From Ascarosepion bandense (lineage: Eukaryota > Mollusca > Cephalopoda > Sepiida > Sepiidae): a stretch of DNA of 64,000 nt. Of this stretch, positions 43,363 to 53,476 are shown piece by piece (within the stretch, counting starts at the first letter, position 1; every line of letters begins with the position of its first letter). A program made the translations under genes and the position numbers. Location of the stretch: positions 4,952,001 through 5,016,000 of the forward strand of contig JBBBDQ010001122.1 of assembly GCA_037127315.1 (NCBI GenBank). Direction: 5' to 3'. A model generated the notes under the pieces. It was given only the letters and a program-made list of their open reading frames with translations. It had not been told where the DNA came from and made no database searches.

Positions 43363-43600
43363 TGTGCGTTGTGGTTCAATAGACATCAGCTCGGAATGAG
43401 AAATCTAAGAGCCGAGTTCGAATTCCAGTTGCATTCGTTGCAGCCATTTACGTGCAATTACCCACTCTTCTCCATCCAGTTACGCGTTAAATAGCAGGGC
43501 AGATTGAGTTCTGTAGTCTTGATTGACAACTAGTCTACCGCAGAAAGAAATGTCAACCACCTTCGGAAAAATTTCCTGAACGCTCTCTTCCAACGTGTCA
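43363..43600 (+). mobile_element. tRNA-headed SINE, 3' truncated
   Basis: Head TGCGTTGTGGTTCAATAGAC with B box GAGTTCGAATTCCAG, and body to CGCAGAAAGAAATGTCAACC. The last 100 bp are missing. Confidence 0.75.
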
Positions 43601-43662
43601 CCAAGGAAGAGTTGGCTCATAAAATTAAAATTAAAAAATATCCGATATTGATGCGCAAGCAA

Positions 43663-44372
43663 TTTTTTTTAATCGTTTCAACACAAGCAAGATGGAACCG
43701 CCATTGATGTGCAGGGGGAGACAGTTTTAGACAGGGGGATAGTGAAGACAAAGAAGAATCAGCTACAGGGGTGAAAGAGAAAGGGCAACAAAAGGAAGTG
43801 AACACAGTTGCGAAGGTAGAGAGGAAGGTAAAGAACAAGATACACGGGGTGATGTAGAAAGAGTGAAGAGAAAGACAAACCAGCTACAGGGGGTGAAAGA
43901 GAAAGGGCAACAAAAGGAAGCGAACACAGTTGTGAAGGTAGAGAGAAAGGAAAAGAACAGAACAAGATACACGGGTTGATGCAGAAAGGGTTGGAGTTAT
44001 GTGGGTAAGAGATGGGAATTGACATTGGATTTAAATTAGTGGAGGTTGTAGCAGTCAGGAAAGCAAGTATATGGAAGGGAGTTCCACAGGCGGAGGACGC
44101 GAGAAAAACAGTTGATAGAGTAGAATTGTCGCCTCCATTTGGTTGATTTAACTGTAAAGGGATGAGACCTTGTTGCCAGTCTGGTTGCACGAGTAAATTC
44201 TTGTGGAGGGGGCACCTAAATTCTTCGGAGCAAAAGCCATGCAAATATTTGTAGACAAGACAGAGGGAAGCCACATCCGCCAATAAGAAATTGGCTGGAG
44301 TCGAGCTGCAAGGTCGGGACAAATCACATTAGATTCTCCTTTGGAGCCTGTCGAGAACACTTGACCTGCGGG
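43663..44372 (-). mobile_element. CR1/L2-like LINE 3' fragment with expanded 3' UTR repeat
   Basis: On the minus strand: VASLCLVYKYLHGFCSEEFR, a broken SRT-like stretch, and a 3' UTR. The 3' UTR contains about two copies of a 119-bp unit (AGCTACAGGGG(G)TGAAAGAG near 43770 and 43890), then the CTTGCTTGTGTTGAAACGATT-type end and poly(A). A 187-codon ORF here is partly RT remnant and partly low-complexity UTR. Confidence 0.75.
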
Positions 44373-44404
44373 AGATATTTACAAGGCCGTGTGTACAGTA
44401 TGAA

Positions 44405-44896
44405 CATTTGAGTTTTGTTTAACGGCATATCAATCTATGTGGGTTATTTAATGCCGAAAAAGTAGAGTTTAAAGATATTTTTTTAATGTTCGGTTATAGT
44501 AGGAAAGTTGATTTAGTCAGATTTTGACGAAAAAAATTATTTTAGAAAACTGAAGATGTCTTCTAGTTTCGTATTCAAAAATGTATTGCTGGCAATCATT
44601 TTTTTCTTCAGAAAATATTGTTTGTAATATTTTTCTTTCAAAAGCGTATATTTTTCTATAAATGTCTATTTTTATATATATTATATTTCTATAAAAGTAT
44701 TTTCATACTTTCATAGTGTTTTGACCCTAGTTTGGGGGTTAGCTATTTTCCCATAGCTGGGACCCTAACAGGTGCTACCACTCCGGGTCAGAGTGGACCT
44801 GGGAACAACAGCAATTAAGAGGTATTTCCATGCTCCTCACAACCTCCCAATCAGGGGCCTTGCTGCCGGATGTAGTTTACCGTCATACCCAGGACC
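44405..44896 (+). repeat. Interspersed repeat family B, copy 7
   Basis: Nearly full-length: GAGTTTTGTTTAACGGCATA to CCGTCATACCCAGGACC. Confidence 0.8.
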
Positions 44897-45744
44897 CAGT
44901 ATGAGCAAAGAGCTTTCTCTTAAATCTGAATTAGAAATTAAAATAAAAGGATACATTGAAAAATCCATTAAATTTTTATTTTCATCTCCAAAAAGAGAGT
45001 TGTGAGGAGGCTTGACTGACAGGAATAAGAAAAAAAAATTACACAGCCGGTCCAGCCCGTTTATTAGATATGAAAGGACGAATAGACAGACAGACAGACA
45101 TCTTGATGATGAACGAACAGGGAATTGAGCCCATACTTCCCTCTAGTTCTTCTGTCGAGATAGACGGACATTTTTTCGGTCGAATGACGACAAAGATCGA
45201 CCCAGACAAGAGAGAAATGTGAAAGAATGAACAAGTAACTTGACTTTCGCCTCCCAAGAAGCCATTAGCTAGACTGCACATGCGCATTTAAGCATATGCC
45301 TTGTTTTTCTGTAAAATAATATTGTCTTTTATAGAGAAATGTTTACCTTTTGGGTTTGTCATGAGGGGATAACTTACAATGAACACTTAACTGGATGGGT
45401 AACGTTTGCTTCAAGAGGGTAAGCGGTTGTAACAATACATTATTGCATATCAATGTAGACATACATACACGTATTTAATCTTTGCATGTATACGTGCGAG
45501 AGTCTTCTATATCTCTTTCGGGCATTTAGGTTGGTTCAGCAAGTTCGTAACCTGACTCTTAGTTAAGTGAATTTTTATCTAACGTTTAGATAGTATAATG
45601 TTCTGTATAAGCTAAGGATAATCACCGCGGGTAAGTGAATCCGCGAATGAGAGAAAAACATTATATTCTTTTAAATAAATAATCTAGCAAGTGCCCAAAA
45701 TATAATTCCATGAAAAAATATATCAATATTTTCAAGTTTTACAG
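44897..45744. other. No recognisable gene
   Basis: Contains a short (GACA)n run near 45083. The remainder is unassigned. Confidence 0.4.
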
Positions 45745-46000
45745 GTTCGTAGATTTAAACAGGTTGGGGATGCTAAAATCAAACAGGTACAGAAATTGAA
45801 ATACCTGGGAAGTGTTTTGACAGAGGAGGGAAATTGTGACACTAAGATCGGAAGATGCGTCGCAATGGCCGAAGATGCATAGGCATGGCCAAAGACGCAT
45901 TTCAGAAGCTAAAGTAGTGTATTGAGAGACAGGAAGATTTCGTTTAAAACGAAGAAAAGAGTGCTGGACTGTTATGTGATATCTATCCTTCTATATATGC
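45745..46000 (+). mobile_element. RTE-like LINE fragment, left part (interrupted)
   Basis: CAGGTTGGGGATGCTAAAAT … AAATACCTGGGAAGTGTTTT … GTGCTGGACTGTTATGTGAT is homologous to 57411-57630 in the better copy. It is interrupted by 46001-46395 and resumes at 46396 with GGCAGCGAATGCTGGACAAT. Confidence 0.78.
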
Positions 46001-46395
46001 GGTTTCCGGTTTTTTCTCTTTTCCAATCTTCTCACTCTTTTTTTTTTTTCAATTGGAGTAGATAGACTAAACTATCGCCCGGTTCACACTCCACCCACGT
46101 CGATTGAACAGGTAAAGAAGCTCATCCCTTGTTCCCTGTTTAGGATGTGGTTTCCGGCTTTCTCTTTTCCAATCTTCTCACTTTTTTTTTTAATTGGAGT
46201 AGATAGACTAAACTATCGCCCGGATCACACTCCACCCACGTCTATTGAACAGGTGAAGAGGCTCATCCCTTGTTCCCTGTTTGGGATGTGGTTTCCGGCT
46301 TTCTCTTTTCCAATCTTTTCATTCCTATGTAGCCCCCTGCACATCAGTGGCGTTACCGCCTTGCTCGGGGGTGATATGATTTAAAAAACATATAT
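46001..46395 (+). mobile_element. CR1-like 3' UTR insertion with a tandem repeat of about 145 bp
   Basis: About 2.3 copies of a 141-148 bp unit starting GGTTTCCGG (46001, 46149, 46290), containing AGATAGACTAAACTATCGCC. The CR1-type 3' end follows (ATGTAGCCCCCTGCACATCA, GCCTTGCTCGGGGGTGATAT) with an A-rich and AT tail. It lies exactly inside the RTE-like element, so it inserted later. Confidence 0.75.
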
Positions 46396-46765
46396 ATATG
46401 GCAGCGAATGCTGGACAATCTCCTCAAAGATGAAGGAGAGACTCAAAGCAACAGAAATGTGGCTCTACAGAAGGATGCCGAGGATACCATTCACCGAAAA
46501 TGTGAGCAACGACAAGGCTTAGAGAGGATGCAAACGAAAAGAACTTGTACTTAAGAAGAGGGAGCTGAAGTTTCTGGGACACGTTATGAGTAAAGGGGCT
46601 TGGAGAATCTAATGCTCACAGGATAGATAGAGAAAACGCGAGGCAGACATGATGCGATTGAGCAAGTGAATGGTGGAGATACCAAAAGAAAAATTCTTGA
46701 GAGCGACACGAGATAGGGGTAAGTGAAAGTCCATGATCGCCCACAACCTGAAGGAACACGGCGTA
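46396..46765 (+). mobile_element. RTE-like LINE fragment, right part
   Basis: Continuation of 45745-46000 after the insertion: MWLYRRMPRIPFTENVSN-type codons with frameshifts, ending near GAACACGGCGTATAAACA. Confidence 0.75.
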
Positions 46766-46834
46766 TAAACATTTAAACGGATCCAAACATTTGGAAATAA
46801 AATTAATTTTACTAATGAGTACTTAACTGTTCTT

Positions 46835-47262
46835 CAATATGGCAGAGAAAGTTGGACAATATCAACAAAGATGAAGGAAAAACTTGAAGCAGCTGAAATG
46901 TGGTTCTACAGAAGGATGCTGCGGATATCATGGACCGAGCATGTGAGCAATTATGAGGTGTTGGAAAGAATGGAAACGAAAAGGAAATTAATATGGAGCA
47001 TCAGGAAGAGACAACTGAAGTTCCTGAAACATGCAATGAGGAAAAAGGGCTTGGCGAATCTGATACTGACAGGCCAGATAGAGGGAAAAAGAGACAAAGG
47101 AAAGTAGCGGATAATATATTTGAAGAGCCTGAGCAGGTGGATGACAGAACGAGGGCTGCGTGTTGTAACAGGAGAAAACTTGCTAAGAGCCACCAGGGAT
47201 AGGGAGACGTGAATGGCCATGATCGCCTATGTCCTGAAAGGGCAAGGCACATAGAAGACGAC
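46835..47262 (+). mobile_element. RTE-like LINE 3' fragment
   Basis: EMWFYRRMLRISWTEHVSNY, EVLERMETKRKLIWSIRKRQ, LKFLKHAMRKKGLANLILTG in one 78-codon frame, then shifted. Ends GGCAAGGCACATAGAAGACG. Close relative of 42925-43352. Confidence 0.8.
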
Positions 47263-47276
47263 GACTTAACTGTTGG

Positions 47277-47390
47277 ATGTGCTTTATGGCCCAGTGGATA
47301 TCGTAATAAGTACTCGGAGAACAGAGTTCGAATTACCCTTGGGAAAGTTAGTAATCAGTCTCTTCCCTCCAGTTATGGGCCAAATATGAC
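47277..47390 (+). mobile_element. tRNA-headed SINE, 5' part with internal deletion
   Basis: TTTATGGCCCAGTGGATATC head, GAGTTCGAATTACCC fused to TTGGGAAAG (body start deleted), then TCTCTTCCCTCCAGTTATGG. Confidence 0.7.
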
Positions 47391-47391
47391 T

Positions 47392-47772
47392 GTGAATGCT
47401 GAATAATTTAAATACAGATAAAGAGAATTTGCTCTACAGAAGGATACTTAGAATGCCACTAACTGAACATGTGAGAAACGTAAGTTTTATAGAAAATTAA
47501 ATAAAAAAATACACTTAGCATCAGAAATAGTTAAAATGTGTAGGGCACATTTTGAAGAAAGACGGCTTATAAAATTTGATACTCTACAGTACATATTAAA
47601 GGCAAGTGAGTAAGATAAAAGCAGCGAATAGAATGCCTCACACGCTTGCGTAAATAAATGATAATAGCAATTAGGAAAGACGGCAAAAAGACAAAATTTA
47701 TTAAGAGCTACAACGAACAGAAGATTGTGGAGAGTTCTGATCGCACAAGTCCTGAAAGGGCAGTGCATTTAG
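47392..47772 (+). mobile_element. RTE-like LINE 3' fragment, strongly diverged
   Basis: TGCTCTACAGAAGGATACTTAG, AACTGAACATGTGAGAAACG and TCCTGAAAGGGCAGTGCATT align with the other RTE fragments. Decayed. Confidence 0.6.
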
Positions 47773-47980
47773 GATTCCTTTAATTTTTCCAAAACTATTT
47801 CCCATAATCTCAGCCAATATGAATTTTCTCAATGCCTTTAAATAATATTTGCTTTATAAAATTACTAAAATCTGGCACAAGTCCAAAAGGGAGAATAGAG
47901 AAGGCTGGTCTTTTGTCATGTAATTAAACTAGTCCCAATCACTGACCCAATATTCCTCACACCAAAACACATTCTTATGA
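47773..47980. other. No recognisable feature
   Basis: Short unassigned gap. Confidence 0.4.
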
Positions 47981-48096
47981 CTATTTACACTATTCGGACT
48001 ATTGTCCTGATCTTTGTTGTCATTTTTACGACATTTCGGTCGTTGTACGATCCGGCCTTCTTCAAGGTGCTAGAAATTTTGAACCGAACCCTTTAT
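47981..48096 (-). mobile_element. Body fragment of the 5S-headed SINE family
   Basis: On the minus strand TTGAAGAAGGCCGGATCGTA, CAACGACCGAAATGTCG, ATGACAACAAAGATCAGGAC matches the 3' body of the copy at 11290-11698 (CTGAAGAAGGCTTGAGCC, ACAACGGCTGAAACG, ATGACAACAAAGATACAGAT). Confidence 0.6.
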
Positions 48097-48654
48097 TACG
48101 ATCACTTGGGTATATCATTCTCATTCCTTGTGCAAAGCCACTTCTGGTAGTCATGAGTTACCTCCCTTTAACTTAACTCTAAGTTATTTGTTCACCACTA
48201 CTGTAGCGTGGGTAAAGTCAATGGAACTAACCGTCTTTAACCACTGGGCCATGTGTTCTTGAGGACAACAGCAAGTGAATTTCTGGGACTTATAAACCTA
48301 ACATTTCAGTAACCATTTTTACCAGAGTTCATATTGCAATTGTTTGATGTTAATGATGGTTTTCTCTAGTATTTTTTAACCAGAGCTCATATTGCAACCC
48401 TTTTGACATTAATGATTTCCTCTAGCAATCCGTATTACCGGTTAAAATATTGTATTCATTTCTATGCTTGGTCGGTTTAGGAGATTGTTACAGCCTAGCA
48501 GATGCATGGATTCCTTATGTTTACGTAGTTCCCAGCAGCGTTCTCTATTTCAACTTCAACCCATAAGAGGCGATGATCACCTTTCTCCCTCCATATGTGA
48601 CCAGATATGCCTAATTTTACTATCTCCCCTCGTGTTACGGCCTAGCGATGTTAC
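48097..48654. other. No recognisable gene
   Basis: Unassigned; an imperfect ~65-bp duplication near 48310-48420 (CAGAG(T/C)TCATATTGCAA). Confidence 0.4.
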
Positions 48655-48890
48655 TTTAGCCTTACCTTAAGTGGGGGCGACCTGTTCCTCCTTTATATTT
48701 CTTTCCACAGCTACATGGAATGGGATCGTACACACAGTCCTTAATTATGTCCTCCTCTGTTGGGTACATGAGAAGTGTAGAACCCCTTCTGAAGATCGTC
48801 CTGATGTTGTAGGGACCACAGATCCTTTGTATTTTCTCCAATAATCCCTTCACATAAGGTAAATAGACCGAAGCTGTTTTCTGAGTGTTA
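48655..48890 (-). pseudogene. Penelope-like element: region leading into GIY-YIG domain
   Basis: The minus strand encodes MKGLLEKIQRICGPYNIRTI, FRRGSTLLMYPTEEDIIKDC, VYDPIPCSCGKKYKGGTGRP, followed by a frame break. This is the conserved linker of Penelope-like proteins just before the GIY-YIG nuclease (…C.YDIPCSCG..YKGET.RPL). Only about 75 codons remain. Confidence 0.75.
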
Positions 48891-49129
48891 TATAAAAATA
48901 ATATTAATAATGTCTAAAATGTTGTAGTAAGAGATTCATTTGAGTCCTACTTGTTATTACTAAAAAGTTTTAATTCATGAAGTAGTCGTAAAAATAAGGA
49001 CATTAGAAATATCACGTTTGGAAGATGCCAGAATGTTCCAGAGAATTCGAAATGTTCTAAAAATATGCAAATTAGGTGTTAGCCCCTATAAAAATAGGTT
49101 TTGGGCAGAGAAAAGTTAGTTTTTACCAG
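48891..49129. other. No recognisable gene
   Basis: Unassigned; TATAAAAATAGGTTTTGG near 49087 is TATA-like but nothing identifies a promoter. Confidence 0.35.
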
Positions 49130-49335
49130 GGTTTGCTGATGTTATCAACTCCGGTTATGATTCAAGGATTTATATCCAGCCGAAAAAATATAGAAAGTCG
49201 TCGACAAACTAAAACCTGAAAGAGTTAACAGGATGGGCTGACCTTATCAACTTCGGCTTTGATTCAAAGATTTATATCTAACCGAAAAAATCTCATAGAA
49301 AAGTCCGACCAACTAAAACCTGAAAGAGAACCTCC
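49130..49335 (+). repeat. About 103-bp direct duplication
   Basis: Two copies sharing TTATCAACT(C/T)CGG, GATTCAA(G/A)GATTTATAT and AACTAAAACCTGAAAGAG. About 80% identical. Confidence 0.75.
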
Positions 49336-49670
49336 TGGAACAAAAAAGGTAAATACATATTTTTGACTCTTTCATTGACCAAACAAATAATTAGTCCTTA
49401 TATACACATTTCAGGATTTCAAAAAAGTATAGCACTTAACTTCCTCGCCAACTTAACTGGGTAAAGATACTTGACACCCTACCTTCCACTTCTCTCCTCG
49501 TAACACTCGCCAGTAGTAGACTATGTTTCTTGTTTTGAATGCAACAAAGAAATATTTGTAAATATTTAATTGGTGTGTTTTTGTAAATTTAATATTTGTC
49601 TGTGATTTATCTCTGAGTTTTGGTCAATCGTTTTTTTATTATCATTTTTTTCCTTTTGTTACACTTAATA

Positions 49671-49701
<31 letters not shown>

Positions 49702-50001
49702 AAATAAAAAAACTATATATATATGTATATATATATATATATATTTTAACAATTTTGTAGATTTAGAAAATTATTAATATTTTAGACGGGGGAGAGAAAA
49801 AGAACGCATACATGAATAAACTTTTTTTTTGTTTTTTTAGCAATAAAAATATAGTAGATATAATAGTTAATTAATAATGCTGATCTTAATTTTATAAAAT
49901 TTTAATACCAATGCCCACCAAGATTAATTTTAAGTCTTCCCACATATTCTCCAAAGTAAAAGTTGCTTTACTCTGATTGGTCCACATTGTACATACAATA
50001 A
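49336..50001. other. No gene; interrupted (AT)n at about 49664-49745
   Basis: AT-rich with a compound AT microsatellite. Confidence 0.5.
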
Positions 50002-50069
50002 TGCCTCCCTGATGAAAGAGGTCTTGCTTGTTCTTAACCTTTTAAAGCCATTCATTTCGAAATAACAAC

Positions 50070-50124
50070 ATCACTTGAAAAGACACAAAAAGTGTCGAAA
50101 CAAAATAGCTACTTTTGTAGTGAT
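50070..50124 (+). ncRNA. Hammerhead ribozyme-like fold, core mutated
   Basis: Stem I ATCAC (50070-50074) pairs with GTGAT (50120-50124). The core is TTGAAAA instead of CTGANGA. Stem II is GACAC-AAAAA-GTGTC, followed by GAAA. Stem III is CAAAA…TTTTG with cleavage triplet GTA (50117-50119). All three helices are intact, but two core positions (C3, G8) are changed, so it is probably inactive. Followed by GCTCTACTTTGTATTGAGCA as in the 58481 copy. Confidence 0.65.
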
Positions 50125-50249
50125 ATTATAACATATCAATGTTATAATTTATTAATAAATATTATTATTATTATTAGCTCTACTTTGTATTGAGCACTTT
50201 TTTAAAAATAGTGTTTCTTTGGATGGGGAATATTATTCCACCCATACTT

Positions 50250-50251
50250 GG

Positions 50252-50301
<50 letters not shown>
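50250..50301. repeat. (AT)n microsatellite
   Basis: AT run with one C interruption. Confidence 0.95.
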
Positions 50302-50306
<5 letters not shown>

Positions 50307-50854
50307 ACAGTCTTTATTATAATAGAGAGGATAAAGAATTTACCCTCAGACGTTGAAGAGTTATCAGCTTCGATATCCAACTCTGTTCTTGCCAGATTAA
50401 AAAACAAGCCTTTCGTTTCTTTATTTTTTTTTATATTTCTTTTTATAGATTAAAAAAGAAAACAAACTTCAGATTCTACTTTGATAACAAAAATAAAATC
50501 AAAAGAAATGGCGTCGGAAGACAGAAGACACTGGGTGGATAGCCGTAATCAGAGAAAGACTTTAAAACAATTTAAGTGAATTCCAAACGATATCAAGTGT
50601 AAAATATATTCGAAAACATGTTAGACACGCAATCGTTTTCTTTCAAGATCATATAGCGATGATTACGAACACGACACACACGCAGACCGTGAGTGGTATG
50701 GAAGATTTTGGAGAAGACAAGTTGGAATTTAGGTGAGAAGAGTGGCAAATATTCTATGGCCGAGAACAGAGCCTCGTTATGGCTCGACTGGTGAGAATGA
50801 GAGCTGTTTTCTTTCTAAGCACAGCTTAGATGTCGCACAAGATCAAAAGCATAA
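50302..50854. other. No recognisable gene
   Basis: Unassigned sequence. Confidence 0.4.
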
Positions 50855-50925
50855 GGGCGCCCAATGAGGATCGAACTCACTACTTAACTGTAATTATTAT
50901 ATTGAGAGAAGCTTGCAAAATATTA
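50855..50925 (-). pseudogene. tRNA-like relic
   Basis: On the minus strand GTGAG-TTCGATC-CTCAT forms a fully paired T arm (one G-T wobble) with a perfect B box GAGTTCGATCCTC, followed by TGGGCGCCC. The anticodon and D arms are AT-rich and poorly paired. Either an old tRNA pseudogene or the 3' half of a tRNA-derived SINE head; not a working tRNA. Confidence 0.5.
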
Positions 50926-51158
50926 CATCATCTCGAGATGCCCAGACTGGCGGGAAAGCGAGAAAAACGTACGTAAATACACACGGATAGACAATCAAAT
51001 TTGTACTGTTATACCAAAGTCTCATTGCATCTTGCATTTTGTTTACTTACCGAGGTAAGAACAACGTCTTTGATTTTAGATGAATAGAGTCAATTCGATA
51101 AAGGAGGAGGTATGTTTATATATATATATATATAAATATATATATTACACACACAATA

Positions 51159-51741
51159 CTGTGCAAAAGTATTAGGACAAGAACTATTTTATTTTTATGA
51201 AGCATATTGACAGAAAATAAACCATTTAAGTGAAGTAATTTTATTTGATTTACTCAACAAATGTTTTAAGAAAAATGCTTTTTACAAAATAAATTTAATA
51301 TTTAGTCTAATAGCCTTTTGCTTTGATCACAGCCTTTATTCTGTTAGGCATTGACATCACAAGCTTCTTCAATGTATCTAATGGTATCTCCTGCTAAGCA
51401 GCTTGTATTTGTTCCCAAAGTGTGTCTTGCAAAGTAACATTAGATTTACCAATTTTTTTATCCAAAATATCTCATAGATGTTCAATAGGATTGCGATCAG
51501 GGTTTTGTGGTGGTCCAATTCAAATTCCTAAGCCTTCCTTCCTCTTTAGTTAAATAAGTTTTACAAATAATTCTTTTCACCTTTGTTTTTTAATTTCAGT
51601 GAGGTTTTTAGGAAAATCACCCCTGTCCTAATACTTTTGCGCACTACCGGTAGTATGCAAAAGTGTTAGGACGAACGATTTTGAACTTTATTTTGATGCC
51701 TCAAAAAATAAAATAGTTCTTGTCCTAATACTTTTGCACAG
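51159..51741 (-). mobile_element. Tc1-like miniature element with perfect 38-bp terminal inverted repeats
   Basis: The ends at 51159-51196 and 51704-51741 are perfect reverse complements (CTGTGCAAAAGTATTAGGAC…), flanked by TA on both sides, the Tc1/mariner target. The minus strand inside (about 51520-51300) keeps the decayed C-terminus of a Tc1 transposase (GPPQNPDRNPIEHL, TLWEQIQAA, LKKLVMSMPNRIKAVIKAKG), with stops. A second pair of degenerate ends meets head to head at 51622-51675 around CCGG, so two related copies appear fused. Confidence 0.88.
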
Positions 51742-51768
51742 TAATATATATATATATATATATATATA

Positions 51769-51799
<31 letters not shown>

Positions 51800-52857
51800 C
51801 AGCTTATCAACTGCCAGGAATGATGCAGCTTCAATAAGATGGTCACAGGTGTTACTCTCAAAATCGCAAACAAGGACAAAGCATTCATAGTGGATTTCTG
51901 TTTCGTACAGCGCAAAAATAAAAATATTAATTCTACTGATATGTACTGTTATTTTTAGGAATTTATTTTGTAACAAGTATTTATATACAAGAGTAAAAAA
52001 AAAACATCGATCCAGAAGAAAATCTCACATGGTGTGTATATGAAAATGAATGAGTAAAACCTTATGAAGAGCAAAAATTTAGATAAGATCAATAAAAGAA
52101 AAACGTCAGCTTCACTTTTGACAGTATCTACTCTCAACTGACAGACTTTCATAGCAAGGCTCAATGTTAGCATCGTCTAGTTGACAATAGAACATTTCGA
52201 ACAACTAGTATTTAAGGAGAATAAAAACAATTCTATAATATTTATTGTAAACAGCAACGAATTTTTTAAAATATTAAATTCTTACTACTATCCAATAGTT
52301 GCAGAATTTTAAATGAAGCACGCATACACAGACGCTAATGTTTTTTAAATGATCAATAAAAAAAAATGAAGACTGATAGACTTCAGTTTTACTTCGAAAT
52401 ATTACAAACAATGGGATCGGATTTTAAGAATTCATAAAGAAAATGGTCTTATCAGTGTTTGATTAAAAAAAAAACTGAATGCATCATTATTAAATTGAAA
52501 ATATAAAAATCTTAAAATTATAAACTCATGTAGAAAATTGTATCACAGTTGATAAAGTTTTTAAAACGATTCTGGGTTGTGAATATTTGAAACACGCTAC
52601 TATTCTATGCAAAGAAACTGAATCCGTAGAACAGAAATACTTAAAGTATCATAAAACCTCCAAATAAAATATGATGATTTCTATGCAAAATTATTCAAAT
52701 TCATTTAACCAAAACGTTTAAAGATTATTCTTTTTAAATAATAAAAATATAGCAAAAACATTTCTCGCATGTTTTTCATTTTTAAAACTAACATTCTAGA
52801 TTTTTTCCCCAAATAGTTTTATTATGTTTTTTCTTATGCGATTAAATGGGAAGAGTT
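51742..52857. other. Gene-free AT-rich stretch
   Basis: (AT)n and (GT)n plus a T run at 51745-51800, the remainder unassigned. Confidence 0.5.
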
Positions 52858-53476
52858 AGAAGTTTGGCGGGTCTGAAGCAGACTACCACGACGTTTAATT
52901 TCGTTGTTTTTCATTTTTTTCTTTTTCTTACTTTTTTCAGCGCAGTAAGATCGATTACCCCCTTAGCTTTACAAAGAACAATTTGAAAAATTTCAATATT
53001 TAAAAAGTTTCGGTGGTGGGGAATCATTTTCTCATACAACGTTGTAATAAATCGAGCCTCCATTTTGAAACCAGTCGCCGGTACGACATTACCACCACCT
53101 GTAAATTTGTTCATTATCAAATCTTTTAGACTTTTTTTTCAGTTCAATATTATCTTTTACACCTTAAACTTTACGAATGACAAAAAAAAAAAAATTGCAA
53201 ACATTTCAATATTTAAACAATTTTTTGGGGGATCAGTTTCTCATAGATTGTAGTAGATTGAAAATGGAGGATCGATTTACTTTAACGTTGTATGAGAAAC
53301 TGACCCCCCCCCCTCCACAAATTTGTTTAAATATTGTAATTTTTCGAATTTTTTTTTTGATAATCGGAAAGTTTTTAAGTAACAATAGATAGGACTGCGC
53401 TGAAAAAGTGAAGAAAAAAATGAAAAGCAACAAAATTAAACATGGTGGTAGTCTGCTTCAGGTACGCCAGAAGTTT
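52858..53476. mobile_element. Foldback DNA element (603 bp) with 8-bp target duplication
   Basis: The duplication AGAAGTTT (52858-52865 and 53469-53476) flanks inverted ends GGCG…CTGAAGCAGACTACCAC and its complement GTGGTAGTCTGCTTCAG…CGCC. Inverted similarity extends about 85 bp from the ends (to TTTTTTCAGCGCAGT) and resumes inside (ATGAGAAACTGACCCCCC / GGTGGGGAATCATTTTCTCAT region). Most of the element could fold back on itself. 8-bp duplications fit hAT or P-like transposases. No coding. Confidence 0.85.

Noticed and set aside
43759..44322. 187-codon minus-strand ORF as a novel gene
   Set aside because: Its start is the CR1-like RT end and the rest is the tandemly repeated 3' UTR.
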